Positions 1-15,000 of a DNA stretch of 64,000 nt are shown piece after piece. The position numbers and the translations under genes were made by a program. Below the pieces are notes generated by a model. The model saw nothing but the letters and a program-made list of their open reading frames with translations, was not told where the DNA came from and did not search any database. How positions within the stretch are numbered: position 1 is the stretch's first letter; each line of letters starts with the position of its first letter. Source of the stretch: Membranipora membranacea (taxonomy: Eukaryota; Bryozoa; Gymnolaemata; Cheilostomatida; Membraniporidae); assembly GCA_914767715.1 (NCBI GenBank), contig OU612073.1, positions 11,718,001-11,782,000 on the forward strand. Direction: 5' to 3'.

Positions 1-3000
1 AAAATGTTATCAGGTTGGAAATGTTCTTTGTAATTCTAGGGTAAATCTCGGATTTGATATGACAATTTACATCTAAGAGCGCTGGAGAACATATCTGACC
101 TTGAACATACCTATGACTTGATGTATGGTTGTTGGACCGCATTTCTCATCTTTGATTGGTCCATAAGTTCAGAATCTAATATAGCTGACCCTTGTAAACT
201 TTTGACAAGCAGCTTGCCTGAGTTTTTAAAGGTTGTTACTGGGCGTCAATAATTGCAACATTCACACAATAGCCTTGATCATGAAAAATCAGCCGCAAGC
301 GATATTTTGTGGCATCCATCATCATTTCAGAACAAAGGCACAAAATCCTACCTGTAGCCTGTTGAGCCCTCAATCTAACCACCTACCTGGTCTTGTTTTA
401 GAAGACATCATTGTATCTCGAACACTGAGCTCCTTGCTCCAGTCATTCTCCTTTGCATAGTGAGCCAACCTATAAACACCAACCATAAATTGTTAACTGC
501 AAACATTAAAATTGTACTGTGTAAAGTGTAAACCCAGCAGACAAAATAGACATCCACAGATTCATTTCTTTTCAGGTCTAAGCAAGAAGCCATGTGCATT
601 GTCTGTTGCAGCTGAGTATGTGTTTCCCCCTTTCATATGGTAAAAGCTAGGCAACAACCAATGAACATTTACTAATAAATAAATTTGAAATTCACACCCT
701 TGTGGATAGTGGTTCCTGTAGGTGGGGCCAATACAATTCTTCCCCATCACATTATATATTTCTATGCACCCCTCCTCATCGATAAGTAAATTTGTCTGAT
801 CCGATGCATTTGAAGGCAAAATCTTGAGAGAGTTACATCTTGGCTCTGAATATTAGGCAAAGTAGCATGACAAAAACACTTACTGTATTCAATTCATACA
901 ACTTCTTTGTAACTTATTCGGGGTTTAACAGGAAATGGCTTATTATTTGCCCTCTTAAAGGGGCACCCCAAGTTGTCTTTTTAACCATTGAGGTAAGATA
1001 AAATATGGATAAAATTCCAACTAACCGGGACTGATTATCAGTGAGTTGATTGACTCCCCATCCGTATAGCATGTCTGTGTTATCTAGTGCACTGTACACT
1101 TGTAACATCAGCGGCTGTATGTCAAACTTGGCGGACGAACTCCTATCTCTGTAAACAATAAAATAAACAATGAACTTAAACTGTTACTCAAGTCTAGGAT
1201 TTGATAACTTACACTCAAATAACCTGCCCGATTCTGAAGCCATCAAACAAACAAACTTCAATCAGAAAGTATTCTAGAAAAATAGCATAGTGAAACAGAA
1301 TTTCTAAGTATGATGTCAATATCAATGCAGGATGATGTTTCGGGTAGACAAATTGGCTCAGGATGCTCTGTCTCTCAAAAAGAGGTCAACAACAGTGTAA
1401 ACTATTGCAAACCAGTATCAAAAGTTAGAACCTCAGTAACAAATAAGTAGAGAACTCTCTTCTTTAACTTACAATCGATGGTAGAATTTGATTTCAGCAA
1501 AGAGCCCAGCCATAGGATAATCCTTAATGGCGACAGCTGACTCAGCTAGGAGAAAATAATCCACATCTAACCAGAAGTTATCGTGCCATGAAGTGTGCTT
1601 CAGTCTGCAAAGTATATATATGGATAAACTGATGAATTGTACATCCAAAATGTATAGTTGTCAAGTTATCATAATATAAATATGCGGATCAGGGAATTCT
1701 AAATATGCTACTATTGAGATAAAACTGCACTGAAGGGAAGTACTCTTGAGTTTCCCGGTTATTATGATTGCATTTGTTCTCTTCATTAAAGGTAGGCAGA
1801 CATCAAATTGATACATCAAGTGGCAAGTTAGGCATTAAACTAATACTTGACAATGCCAAGTCAAAGTATTTTGGCAGCCAGGTTTGCTCCAAATTGTTTT
1901 ACTAGATTTACTCAAACGTTTAACTAACCCTAGAGGAGTAAGGTATACAAAGGAGATAAATGTTTTCTGCTCGCACAGGCCAGATATGGCGTAACTCATG
2001 AGTAGCTAAAATTTAATTCCTCCCTTTACAGTATGATATAACCTCCTCCCACTTGGCTAGCAAGAATATGTGCTAGCTAACATTTAGTCACCCCCAACGA
2101 ATTAAATGAACTCTACCCAATATCCACTCCTTTTCTAGGATATTTAAAACTTACCTGCTACCATCAGGACTTTGGTATTTGGAGTATTTCTTTGTTCTCA
2201 GGTACTGGATGATGGAGAGAATTGTCGTGGTCACTCTCAGAAACTTTGAATGATCCTCAGAATTTTCCTGTAAGAATTGACAAGTCATCGAGATGCCCAT
2301 AATTCAGTGATTTTTCAAGTCTGAATGTAATTAACCATGGGTCAAATATAATTCCCCTTTTTTAGGAGTTTTCTTCTTTTTTATCGTGTAAGACAACTTC
2401 AGTCATCTTTACCAATACAGCAATGACAAATGTTGGTTCACTGTACCTGGTGTTGTAGTTTGTTCTTGGTATGATTGAGTATGGCGGTGATCAGACTAGA
2501 TAGATGAGCTCTTAGTGACTGATCACCTGATTCAAGTAGGTCATGTATAACATAGGGTAGCACCAGGTCACAGAAGGATGTCTGTATAACAGAATGAGAC
2601 CAAGTGTTGTAACCAACGAAAAAGAATGCAGTCATAATGCGATAGTTATTGTGTTTTTCATTGCGTTTAGTGCAAGAAAAAATATAGATGTAAATATTAT
2701 GTTATATTACTCATCATTATTGCAAACCTAGTGATGATGATTTTTAACGTGTTGCGTCTAGTATGGTTAATATGATCATTCGATCAATCTGGTCCCAATC
2801 TAGTGCTGGTTACTGGTTATAGCCCAACCAATCAGATGAATTACTTTAACAACCTTGACTTCGTTCACTTTTGTGGGTGATTTGAAATATATTTCACGCA
2901 GAATGCTAAATGATACAAGATAAAATAGCAAAAAAACTACAAGAGTTGTAGAGTTGTCTGGTCTGACCTTGACTAGACAGATGGGAGTAAGTAGACGTAA

Positions 3001-6000
3001 TATCTCAGAGTTACAAGAGGAAGTTAATATACATGTGACGTCATGTAACCACTCATCATAGGTCTTATGCGTGTAACTCATCCATAGGTCTGCTGATGTC
3101 ATCTCATGTTTGGAGTGTGTCGGCTTAGTCTGAGACTTACTCTGTAGGTAAATGAAAAATCAAACTTTGAAGTTCTCGATGTATATCAATCATAATTAGT
3201 TTTTTTAAATAATTCATCTTGGGTTGAACCGCGTCAGTTATAAGTAAATCAAATTTGGGGTATGGGGTTTTTCCAATACATGTGAAACATGGAGGAGAGG
3301 TGTGGGTTAATCCATCTTTAGGGCAGAGAAATATTATATTCATTTTCACTATCTCACTTTTGCAAATTCCTCAAAAGTACCGGAAAAATTATACAAGCTT
3401 CTCCTCATCCATAACAGATAGAAGCTAGGTGCTTGAAGCTAGCTCTAAAATGCCTGAAGGGCGGAGGAAGAGAAAGTCCCTTTCTTATCTCTCGTTTTCC
3501 CTTATCATACCGTAATTATTTCATGGTACAAATTATCCTAGTAGCAAACAAGAAGTCAACTAGTCAATGATGGATGTTTCAACAACAACAAGTTTGACGT
3601 TCACCATGTTTTAAAACGTGAAAATACTCGTGAATCGCTTTTTTTGTTCCATGGAAACACAGCAGCCTTCTGATGTAAGCAATATTACTACAGCTTATAC
3701 TATCACTAGCACTCATACTAGAATATAACTAGGCCTACAACTCATACTATAACTGTCATCCATTTAATACACTATCATACCTTTTTACTCAGTGTATATG
3801 GAGTAAGTAGCTGTATCGTATGAGCAGTAATATCTCCAATCCTTGTCAGACATTTTATGAGATTGTTACCAGCTTTAGATCCCAGCACACTGGCTAACAC
3901 AGAGTCACATATACTCATCACGCTATCACTGCAAGGAAAACAATCACACTGCTGAAAGCTAGGTTTTGATTTATGATACCATAAGCTATCACATTTGTAT
4001 TGTTGGCCCTGATAAGTGATAACACACTACCAGTCATGCCTAGAGACACAATGCCTCTTTGCATGATTTTTGGTGTCTCTTTGGCCTGTTACAGAATTTG
4101 CGCGCACAATGTATTGTTCAGCGAAAGTGATATTTGGTGGATCGCAAATGGCAGCAAAAATTAAACACTGCATAAACATACTATTACATACATTTTTCTG
4201 TAAGAATTAATTCAAAGTCAAAGTCAATATTAAAAACAGCTATTGAACTAAAACTCAGTATTGGAATAAACTTCGCATTTGAAAATGTGGCAAAAAACTA
4301 TAGGGGAAACTTTGTTGTAGTCGATAATGCAACGCCACTACCAGCAGCGGAGCAGAGTACATCTGACCTATTGACTGGGATCACATAGATGTGAAAATTA
4401 CGAAATAACATAAGTTCTTTGGTTTCCCATAGCACACATTACATCACATTACGCATTACCACACAATAATCTTACAAACAATGATGATAACTATAATCAT
4501 TTTAGTTCTGCCTGAGTGCGTTTGCAGAATGTCCCTGTTTCCCATAGGATGGGTTTAATCAGGTGTCAAATATCTCATTAAAAACCAGTTGAATCCAGTT
4601 GAATCCAGTTGATACTGGTTTTGGCAGACAGCGCCAGCAAAGTCATGGAACAGTAGAACAAAGTCAAAAGCTCACACCAGGGAGAATTCTCCCTGGTCAC
4701 ACACTGAAAAAGTAAATGTGACAAAAACCTACAACTGAGTTTTAAAGAGTAACAACTTTATGGGTTTGAGTTTATTCCTCTATCTATCATGTTACTTACC
4801 CTTCCTGCAACATGTATCTGAGAAGTGTCGACACTACTGTATAATCCCTGCTATCATTGTCATCTCCATTCTGTTTGATCATTTTGGATATCTCATCCTC
4901 AGCCATCATACGGGATCGTACTGTAGAAGACACCTGATGCGCTCCTAATGCTAGAAGGCAGTTTACAGCAGCAGTTCTTTCCTTGTCAGCACATTTCACT
5001 AAGCTATGAGTAAACCTCCCCAAAAGAGTGGAATCTGAAAGAATAAATGATCAGGTCTTGCTCAGCTAAATCAGCTATCAGTTCAACTAAGGTCTGTCAT
5101 CAGAAGGAGGGGGGGGGAATGGGATATTACAATCAAGGCTATATCATGACCAATTTTATTCTTAAAACTGGTGATACCATAAAGAATTGCGGCACATGAT
5201 CAACTTTCCGCATGAGAATATATCGTCTTGAGTTTGTTTGGACCAACACAACATTCTTAGGTCGTGGCTAACCAATTTTCAAATTGCTTCCAAACTCTCA
5301 GACTTTCAAGGTTGCAGCAATAAGTAATTTGAGGCACTGGTTCCAACAAAGCCAAATAATTAAAATGTAGGTTTCAGATCACTAGCGACATTATCACAGA
5401 GTACCTATTCCCTGGTTTCCTAGTGGTGGTTTGACCGATTAATGAGGAGCATGTGGTTTCTATGGCGCGGATTGTACTTACTGTACAAACTCTTTTATCT
5501 CCACCAACTCAAAGAGCTCCATCCACGACTTTCGGATGTATCGCTCGCAATGAGCAAGCAGTTTGACCTCCCTAAAATTATTTCCCTCATCCCCTGTCCG
5601 AAAGTCAAGCAGCGATCATCAATCACTTGAATGAATGAGAACAAACCTTTCAAATCATCATTATATACATCAGCCTTTCTCAATTGGTCGTTTATCAGAT
5701 TCAGTAAATATGATCTATCTCTTCTATCCCCCCTGGAACAATATCGGTCAATCATCTAAAAAACAAGGGAATATTGGAGTGTTACAACACAAGTTTCTAG
5801 CAAAACCAAATACTTGTGGTCATGGATCATTACATAAGTCAGAGATCGAAACTTTATTTGACCTGACCTGACATGATCAAAATTTGCAGGTTTTTAAACC
5901 TATTAAATCCTCACTTGGGATTAATATTGAGTTCAATATAATTTATGCGCTTCCAACTAGGGTTTTTGCATGCTGTTCAGTTTATGGGTTAAATGTTATA

Positions 6001-9000
6001 TATATGGTGATAAAAAATTCATAATCAATAACCTTTGTGAGATCAATCATGAGTAATGTGGGTTCTTATCAAATTGCATTAAATTTGCCTTACAGATGAC
6101 TTGCGCAATGTTATGATAAGACGATGTACTGAAACAAAACACGGAAGTCTCTTGGTAAAAGTACATTGTTCTAGAATGCTCCATAGAACTTAGGTTGCAA
6201 TCACAGTCATAACCGTCTCGTCTTACAGATATATACATATCTGAGACTTTGAGGCTAACATTCATCAATCATATTTACAATCATATCAGCTGTGTTTTTA
6301 TGACTGTAATCGTCATTATAGACCAGGACTCCGAACTGGGAGGAGCTAAGAGCTAGGACCTCTACATATCATTGGTCGATGTCGGTTAAAAATGTATTGA
6401 CCTGGCTAAAAGCACAACATATCATTGGTCAAAGTCAACATAGCTTGTATCGACCGCCTCTGGAATTCCCAACTCATGATCAAAACACTACTAGCAACAA
6501 GAATTACAACGAGAATTAGAGATGAGTGATAGTTTTACTGCAGAGCAACTTAATGCCATCAGGGAGTTCATCAGGAACAGTAGCAAAGATGAAGACTACT
6601 TTACTAATACTTATGAAGAACAGCCTTTGCAAGATGACAGAGAGATGAGAGGCTCCTGTGGTTATGTGAAGAGAGTGAGGTTAAGATATCCAGAACCAGA
6701 TGAGGTTCTGCCAGAAAGCCAAGAGTTCGCCATCAAGACAGTGACAATCTCAGACTGGAGGAGAATAGACAATCGTCAGGAGCAAGGTGTGGGCCAACAC
6801 ATGCGGCATTTCTACCAGGCCTGCTACGAAGCTGTTGTCTTTCAGCTGTACAATCTGGTTCACCCATATGTCGCACAAGCATACCCTGAGAGACACTGGA
6901 TCGTTTTACCCAAGGTGGTGACAGAAGATTTGGGACTCGAGCTCATGGAGTTTTTGGATGGTGATAGCAATATTCCAGTGTGCCTACTAGAAGCATTGAT
7001 AGGTAAGTTTGCAGAGTTTGCACAAAGAACATATCGTTGTGTATTATGAGCAAGTTTCAAATGCAATTCACGAGTACTTGTTTTTTTGAATGTTGTAACC
7101 CATCATGATGAACCAAATTGTGGTTAGCCCTTTGCATGCAAAGACTTTCTATTCAGCATCGCAAACATTGGGTAAAACAGAGACCATTAGCCAACGAAAG
7201 GGTTTAGAACTCAGGGTCAAATACACCTTAGTGCAAGATCCTTGTTTTATAAATACAAACAACTTGACGGACTCTACCCTGTTTTGCAGGCACAAAGCTA
7301 TACATGGTGTTTGAATGGTTCGATCACGATATGAGGAGTCTGCTTCCCAAAGCCAGAATTCAAGATGAACGCCGACTGGTCACACTAAAACAACATGTAC
7401 AGTCTATCATACTGCAGGTGGTCAGAGGACTTGGATTTCTACATGAGAAGTGCATAGTCCATGGAGATTTAAAGATCGACAATGTGTATGTGAACGAGCA
7501 ACAAGACACAGGCCATGTCAGAGCCGTTATAGGTGATTTGGGCCTGAACAAATGCATCAAAAATATGAGTTTTGATAACCCTGTGGATGGTCACAGGTTG
7601 TTCTGGGTTGCCCCAGACAGGCTCCTAACCACCAAGTTCGACATATGGTCTGTCGGCCACTTTATATTTTATTGCGTCATGTTCTGTGCAACTGGAAGGA
7701 TTGTTTTGGGCAGTAAATGGGAGGTATTTCAAGCAATGGTTAATGAGAAAAGGTATATTGAACTGAGACAGTTCTTGTATGATAATTTACCCGATGAGCA
7801 TAGGGCCGTAAGAGAGCTGATAGTTCAATGTCTACAATGGGAACCTTCAAACAGGCCTGACTGCAAAACATTACGCAAAATATTGGACCAAGATGACGAT
7901 GTTAAAAACGCTTGCATAGTGGCAAACCACATCATGGTTCATCATGATGGTTTCGAACATTCAGAGCAAATAATATTCCCAAATTGCATTCGAAACTTGC
8001 TGGCAATTCATGACGATCCTTCCATTGTGCAAACTCTTCATCCTGAGTTGAGTGATCGAATAAGACTTTCCTTATCGCGTGGGGACAATTTTCCAATAAT
8101 AGATTTATTTGCCAATTGCGATGCAAGGTTATTGAATGAATTTGCAGAGTTTATTACTAATGCTGATCTACGTGGCTAGATTGATAGTTTTTATTTATTT
8201 ATATTATTATTACGTCCATATTCTGACAAGAAGTAATATTGATGTTGACAATTTTTTTACTACCTTCCTTGTTTTACTTTATTTTGAAAAATAAAAAGAC
8301 AAAACAAACATGAATTCCTTCCTCATGGACAAGCTTACCCACCTACTAGGAAGCTATGAATTTTTGTGTAAATGATGAAAAGTGTAAAATTAAGTTCCTA
8401 TGATAAGTCCCCAATGTAACAACTAGAGTAATTATTTAAAGTGAATTCAAAACATGCAACCTCCATAGATGATATTTTGATGCTTCCATGCATTGAATTG
8501 CCACATATTACCATATATAGATCTAAGAGTATTAGAAAGCTAATTATACGAGTTTTCCAAGATTGACCACAGTGATTGGAGTAACAAATAGGTTGAAGAT
8601 TCCAACTGTGCCCAATATCCGATATTACCAGAAAATACATGCAAGTGCCATTCATCAATTTACCATGCTTCGGAGCACATTACCAGATGCCAAAGCATCA
8701 TTGACCACCATGATGATCAAACACAATATTGTCCCATTCCTTTTGCAAGCTCCAATGATCACACCAAGAAAAACAACACTCCTTATGCCTTGACGTTTCC
8801 CATGACCATGTTTTAATCGATATTACCGGAGCCCATCGATATTGACGATCAAACTGGATAAACATCGATGCTCAAGAAAGTAAAATCTAACAATGGCACA
8901 AGTTTTACCACCCAAAAATGCCATCTTCTATACACTGCATCTAATTACTGATGCACCACATTTTATATTGTCATCAGTCAGTACTCCACAGACAGATTGG

Positions 9001-12000
9001 CCAATAAGGTCTAACTAAAACACAGGTAGGTTTGCTCTGACATTCCTCGAAACATGTATATCCCAGAAACTGCCAAAAAAACTTGATAACAGAATCGTGC
9101 CATAAAAATATGGATGGAACCTACGCACTTTTAAAAAATTCTATGTGTTGGTGTATTGAATTAGCTGTGAGAAAGGGATGTCATCTTCAGTGACCCTAAA
9201 ACATACCATCAAGGACTCTTGCAAGCTTCAATGATATATATTTTCAGAGAGAGAAGGTAGTTGGTTGGAAAAATTAACTTGCCTAATCCAGTACACTAGG
9301 AGTAAGATTAGTGGCCCTTGAGAGTTTCAGGATAATTTTGGATTATTTGCATTACTCATCAATGAAAGCCTGCTATCACATGGCAATAACCATGCTTGTT
9401 CACGTGCTTCCTAGTTACTACTTCACAATGTTAGATTGAACACAGGACCTTGATAGGAATTGAGATTATAGAATTTCCACTTCTGGAATTTCCACTTTGT
9501 TAATTGTAAGTATCCAATTAACATATATCTATTTATAAAATCAAATGACATCACTGCAGGTGATAATACTGAGACAAACAAAGCAACATCAAAATTATGG
9601 GCCAACCTGGCAACATGCAAAACCTGTGGAATATGGAATCAGCTGATGTAAAAGATAAGAATTAAAATTCATTTTTCATTGGATGAATGACCCAGCCAAT
9701 GGCCAATGAGTTTTAGCCGTGCTTACATCAACTGTTTAAAGTTGATCTATATGGTTGGATACGGTCAAAGGTTAAGCCCAAATTTGATTCAAAAATATAC
9801 AGGAACTCAAGCTAGGGAAATCCCCTGATAAATCTACTGAGTATACATCAATGGAACTGCTGGTATTTTCGTGAGCCACCTCAGTTTGGTGACTAAAGCT
9901 AAACAACTAACACCATGTACAGGAACACTCATTGCAATGAAAATGGGCTTCCTACAATAGAAGAGTTTTACAGTCTGTTGACAAAGAGCAGCGACACAAG
10001 AGAAAAATATGGCAGATGTATTGGGAGTAACTAAAGAGGAGCTTAACGACATACGAGAGTTCCTGAGGGTAAGAGATTTTGGTAACTGTCTCATGCTTTC
10101 TATGATAACCATCCTTAGCAGTGATAATAAAAAAAATTTATTGTCAGTCTTGACTAGGTACCAAAAAAGTAGTGTCAAGCTCATACCCTGAATTCCCTGA
10201 AAAGATTTACTGTTTCTCTGATGATCTAGGTTGCGTATTGACACTTAGCTCTTATGTTGAATTTGGAACAGGGAATTTAGATGAGCTGACCTAACTTGGA
10301 CCTTTTGGTTTGATAATCGTAACCAAGGTTCCAGTAGGAGCTTGGTCAATTATCAACCTTCTTTTGATTGACTGATTATTTCTTGTTGCAGTACCAAGCT
10401 AGAAGTGGAAGCTTTTTCGAAGAGAACTATGAGGAAATTCTGCCTCAAACCATCAGGCCGATGAAAGGCTCCTACGGGCATGTGAAGAGAGTCATATCCC
10501 GAGATACGGATCAAGAATTCGCAGTAAAGATCATTGAGATCAAAGATCCTACAAGAGACAGCTCAAGACAAGAGCAAAGAGGTGTTGAGAGAATCAGGCA
10601 AAGTTTCATTCGAGCCCTCCTAGAAGCAGGGATCTCCGATCGGTATGGCCTGCATCATCCGCATATCAGCAAGGCCCATACTGGGAGGAACTGGGTCGTT
10701 CTTCCGGACATTGTAACTGAAGAATTCGCGTTTGAACTGACCGATTTCCTTGATGGCAACGATTCCATCGATCTAGACCTTCTGCAAGCGCTGATCGGTA
10801 AGTTGAGACAACATTTTTGAAATGGAGGTTGCCACTCGTTTTTTTCCCTCAATGGTACTCATACACTGCTTTCAGTGGAATTTCGAATGAGTCAGGTTGA
10901 GAGTCAACTCTAACTCAATGTCCTCTTTCAATTAAAAACACTAAAATCACAGACACTCCGTTAGCAAGACCTGCTTGGAGTCTCATTCTAAGCAAACTAA
11001 GCAATAGTGATTATTTGGTTAAAAAAGCATCGCTCTTTCTAAATTGAAACACCTATCCAGATTAGCCTAAATCAATGTAAAATAAACAATGGTTCTTGTT
11101 GTTGCAGGAACCAAGATATTCTTGGTATTCAACTGGTACCCGGATGATCTGACAAGCTTTCTTCCCACTCAAATAACAGACGAGAAACAACTGGAACAGT
11201 GTAAAACATTCATTCAGAGACTACTCATTCAAGTAGCCATAGCACTTGGTTTCATTCATAGCAAAGACTTGGTTTACGGAGATCTTAAACCAGACAATCT
11301 CCTTATTTATCTGGATCAATTTACAGAGGAACCCAATGTAGCGATTTGTGACTTTGGCTTGACCAAGTACACCAGGGGTGTGCTACTGCCCATAACTGAC
11401 CGAGGTAATAGACTGTTTTGCGATGATCCTGCAAAATATTATACTCCGAAGTCTGACACCTGGTCATATGGACACCTTCTATGTCATTGCAAGCTGTTCA
11501 TAGCTTATAGAAAGACTGTGCCGCTTGCACATTTCAGCAACAAATTCAAGCCACTAGTACGAGAGCGACGATACGATGAAATGCGTGTTTTCCTCTACAA
11601 CAATTTGCCTGATGAACACGCTTCGGTAAGAGAACTTATAGTCCAATGTGTACAGAATGATGTCCAGGACAGACCAGATGCGGCGCTCATCTTAAAGGTG
11701 ATGGAACAAGACGAAGATTTCATTGAAGCGGTCAAAGCAGTGCAGCATATTATGTATTATCATCAAGATTTTTGTTATCCAGAGCAAATTCTGTTCCGTA
11801 GTTTTCTATGCCGTGTGTTAGATAAGATAAGAAACCTAGATAGCAATAATGATTTGAACACGCAATTGTCTAGTGAGATGCAACTAGCCCTAAACAGTGG
11901 CAACCAGTTTCCTATTACACAGATCTCAAAATCTTGTAACGCAATGGTTTTGAATAGTTTTGCTGATTTTGTCAGCAGCCATATGGCCTCAGAGCGCACA

Positions 12001-15000
12001 CCTTAGCTGTTTTTAAATACCCAATATTGTGACTTTCAAGCTTTTCAATTAGCGTATGTGAAGTGTGGCAATCTACTTTTTATCATTGTTGTGTCCATTC
12101 CTATTATGAAAAATGAGTCAATAAACTTCATGGTGAGCTCACATGAGTGAATTGTTGTCATCACAAGTCTCCTGCTCTTTTGTTCAAATAGTATTATTGA
12201 TATTATGACACCCTGCTGTGCTTTATGGGGGTAAAATGATTTGTTTTTTGGCTGTATGTTCACTCAACCAAGATCAAACACTCGGCCTGGGTCTAGTGGA
12301 ATAGGTCACCAGCCTTGTGATCACCTGCCATGTGAGGTTTGCCCACCTCATAATATGAACACAATGAGTTAATCTCTGCCTTGATTGTGTTTGATTATTG
12401 TTTTGAATGCACTTTATGATTCTTTAACTTTAGAATTGGCATCAATCCAATAGCTATGACTAAGATGTCGACTATCTCAATAGACTGGCCAATCAAATTC
12501 TAGGGATATTAGTTTTGGAATTTCCTATTCAATTGGAAAATCCAGTTAGCATTTACCTATTTGTCATAGAGGGCAATTATGTGGAACTCACCTATCATCT
12601 GAGGCTATCCCATTGATAACTCAATACTTAGGCTCAATATACTAATATACCCAGTTTATGATAAAAATAATGACAATACGTTCCTTCGCCATATAATAGT
12701 TGAGGTTTGGCCATTCTCAATAACGGTTCTCAGTTGCTACATGTAAAATACTCAACATACAGAAACTATTTTCTAATCTTATCGATATACCCATACTTTT
12801 GTCCTGTCTACCACACCAACAAAGTCATCGGAATTAAAAATCTGGACTGCAGACAACGGGGAGCAATCCAGATGAACTGTATGGTGTCAAAGCGCTTGAA
12901 AACACTTAGGGCCTGTAGTCTTATGTAGGATCTATTGAATGTTAAGACAACAGACAATGGTTTTAGGCGCTTAAACTTCCCCAGGATTCAGTGATAGAAT
13001 TCCACAACCTGCTTCTGGTGGCATACAAGTAAATACTTTATTTGGACTGGCAAGGTGGATTGGCAATGTTTGAAAGAATGACGACATATTCATAAATTCT
13101 CGATGAAACCGACCAACCAATAAAACTCTTGTAATGTATTGCTGTACTCTGCGTTATACCACACAAACAAGACACCACTGTTCCTCCCCCCTCCCCCCTC
13201 CTAACCAACAGCACCGAAAGACAATGCTAAATATTAAAGCCTGTACACTACCTTAGCAGCAAGCAAACAGCCCTATGATTCTTGAATAACAAATTTACCA
13301 TGAAAGAGGAAAACATGTGTTTGTGAAAAAAAACATTTGTTGTTTTGTTTCCCTTCCTCCCATAACATCAGCAGATATTTTCATCATGAGCCTCTTTGTT
13401 TCCATTCCATAACTTGATGACTATAATATAGTGCTAGTATTAGTACACTGTGATTAGCTCTATTGTACACAAAGATTTACGTCAATACTTGATTGCACCA
13501 TGCTGACTAGGCCTTACTTCCCAAACTGTTAAGTTTGAAACAGTCACCATAAAAGTTTTTGGGACTTTTAAACATGTCAATATTGCAATTAGGATAAGCT
13601 AGTACAGTCCAAGTGAAATCCCCAGCAAAAAGTGAAAACAAAATTGTTAGCTTCTTTTGAACAAAGAATAGGTTTGATCGCATCATGCTGACTAGATGGA
13701 GAAACTCTTTTCAAATCTCAAAGTTTGAATAGAAATCACACGTAATAGGACTTTGTGTCAATATTGCATTCAGGGATAGGCTTGTATAGTCCCACTGAAA
13801 ACCTGACTAATCCCAAGCGAAATATGATAATGATGACTGTTAACAAGGGGGACTTCTTTAGTTTATTAAACAGGTGGTATATTTTGTTATTCTTACTTGG
13901 ATTCCTAGCAGAGACAATAAGTGATACATTTTCACTCAGCACTTAGATTTTGTTGACAGATTATAATGCTTTACTAAGCTGTGAAAAACCTGATACTACC
14001 ATTTTTGTTTTGAAAGGCCTTGTATGACAAGATGTAATGGACTCAAATGCTTGTAATTTTGGCTTTATGATAGCTGTTATTGTAGTTTTTTCATGCCAAA
14101 ATATCTTCTTATCTTTTATAGTTGAAGTGGTTTTTTTAAAAAGGTCAAACAATTTCAGGAATCTCAAACAGACCTGAACCAAACTTAAGCTATAAAGTAT
14201 GCAATGATAATAAATATTTGGAAATACCTTGCTTAGACTCGGTAGCTCCATATCCTTAGACATGATTCTTAGTACATCCGAAGGAAGCGGCTCGATATCC
14301 GTCAGCAGATGGTCAAACTTTACACCGTTAGTAGTCCACATTAAGGTCAGCAGGTTGCGCGCTGTATTTCTTACACTAGTATTGTCATGTGCTGTCAGTG
14401 TCGCAAGACTATACGTCATACGTGGGACTATCTCTAGAAGCACCTATGGGAGATAGTAAAAACTTCAGTCAGAAGATATAAGTCTCATTGTGATTAATGT
14501 GATACTGGGAAAAAAAATGAATATGCTGCATTGCGGCAACAATGGAATATTTGTTGCGCCTAATAAGTATTCAATCTTGGTGGGTTCATCAAAAGCAGAT
14601 CAGTCAATATCTTTCATTGATGGTCAAATCAATCAAATCCGCTCATATTGTAAAAAAGTTGAGAACCAAACACTTATAACCAAGACTTAAAATAATTATA
14701 AACAAATATAAATGAAGAAAAAGTCAAGCAGAAGACAACTCTAAAGTCTCTGTGAATAATGTCGGTAAAGTGTAAGTTCTGTCTGAAACTCTCAGGTGGA
14801 AACTACATGGTGATTTCTCTGTTCTTCAACAACTTTTTATTTTTATGAAGCAGCTCAACGACACACAAAGCAATTCATGGAAGCCATCACGGACCAGTAG
14901 TTTTGTTGTACATACCTCTGAACAATCTTCTACAAGAAGGCAGAACAAAGACTGAAAACATTCCAGTAAATCACTAACCATTGTTATCTTGTATTGAAAG

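Noticed and set aside
9834-10244. 136-codon open frame on the minus strand opposite kinase 2 exon 1
   Set aside because: It overlaps the well-supported kinase N-terminus on the other strand, shows no domain, and lies in an ATM-like intron outside the phase-matched exon chain.
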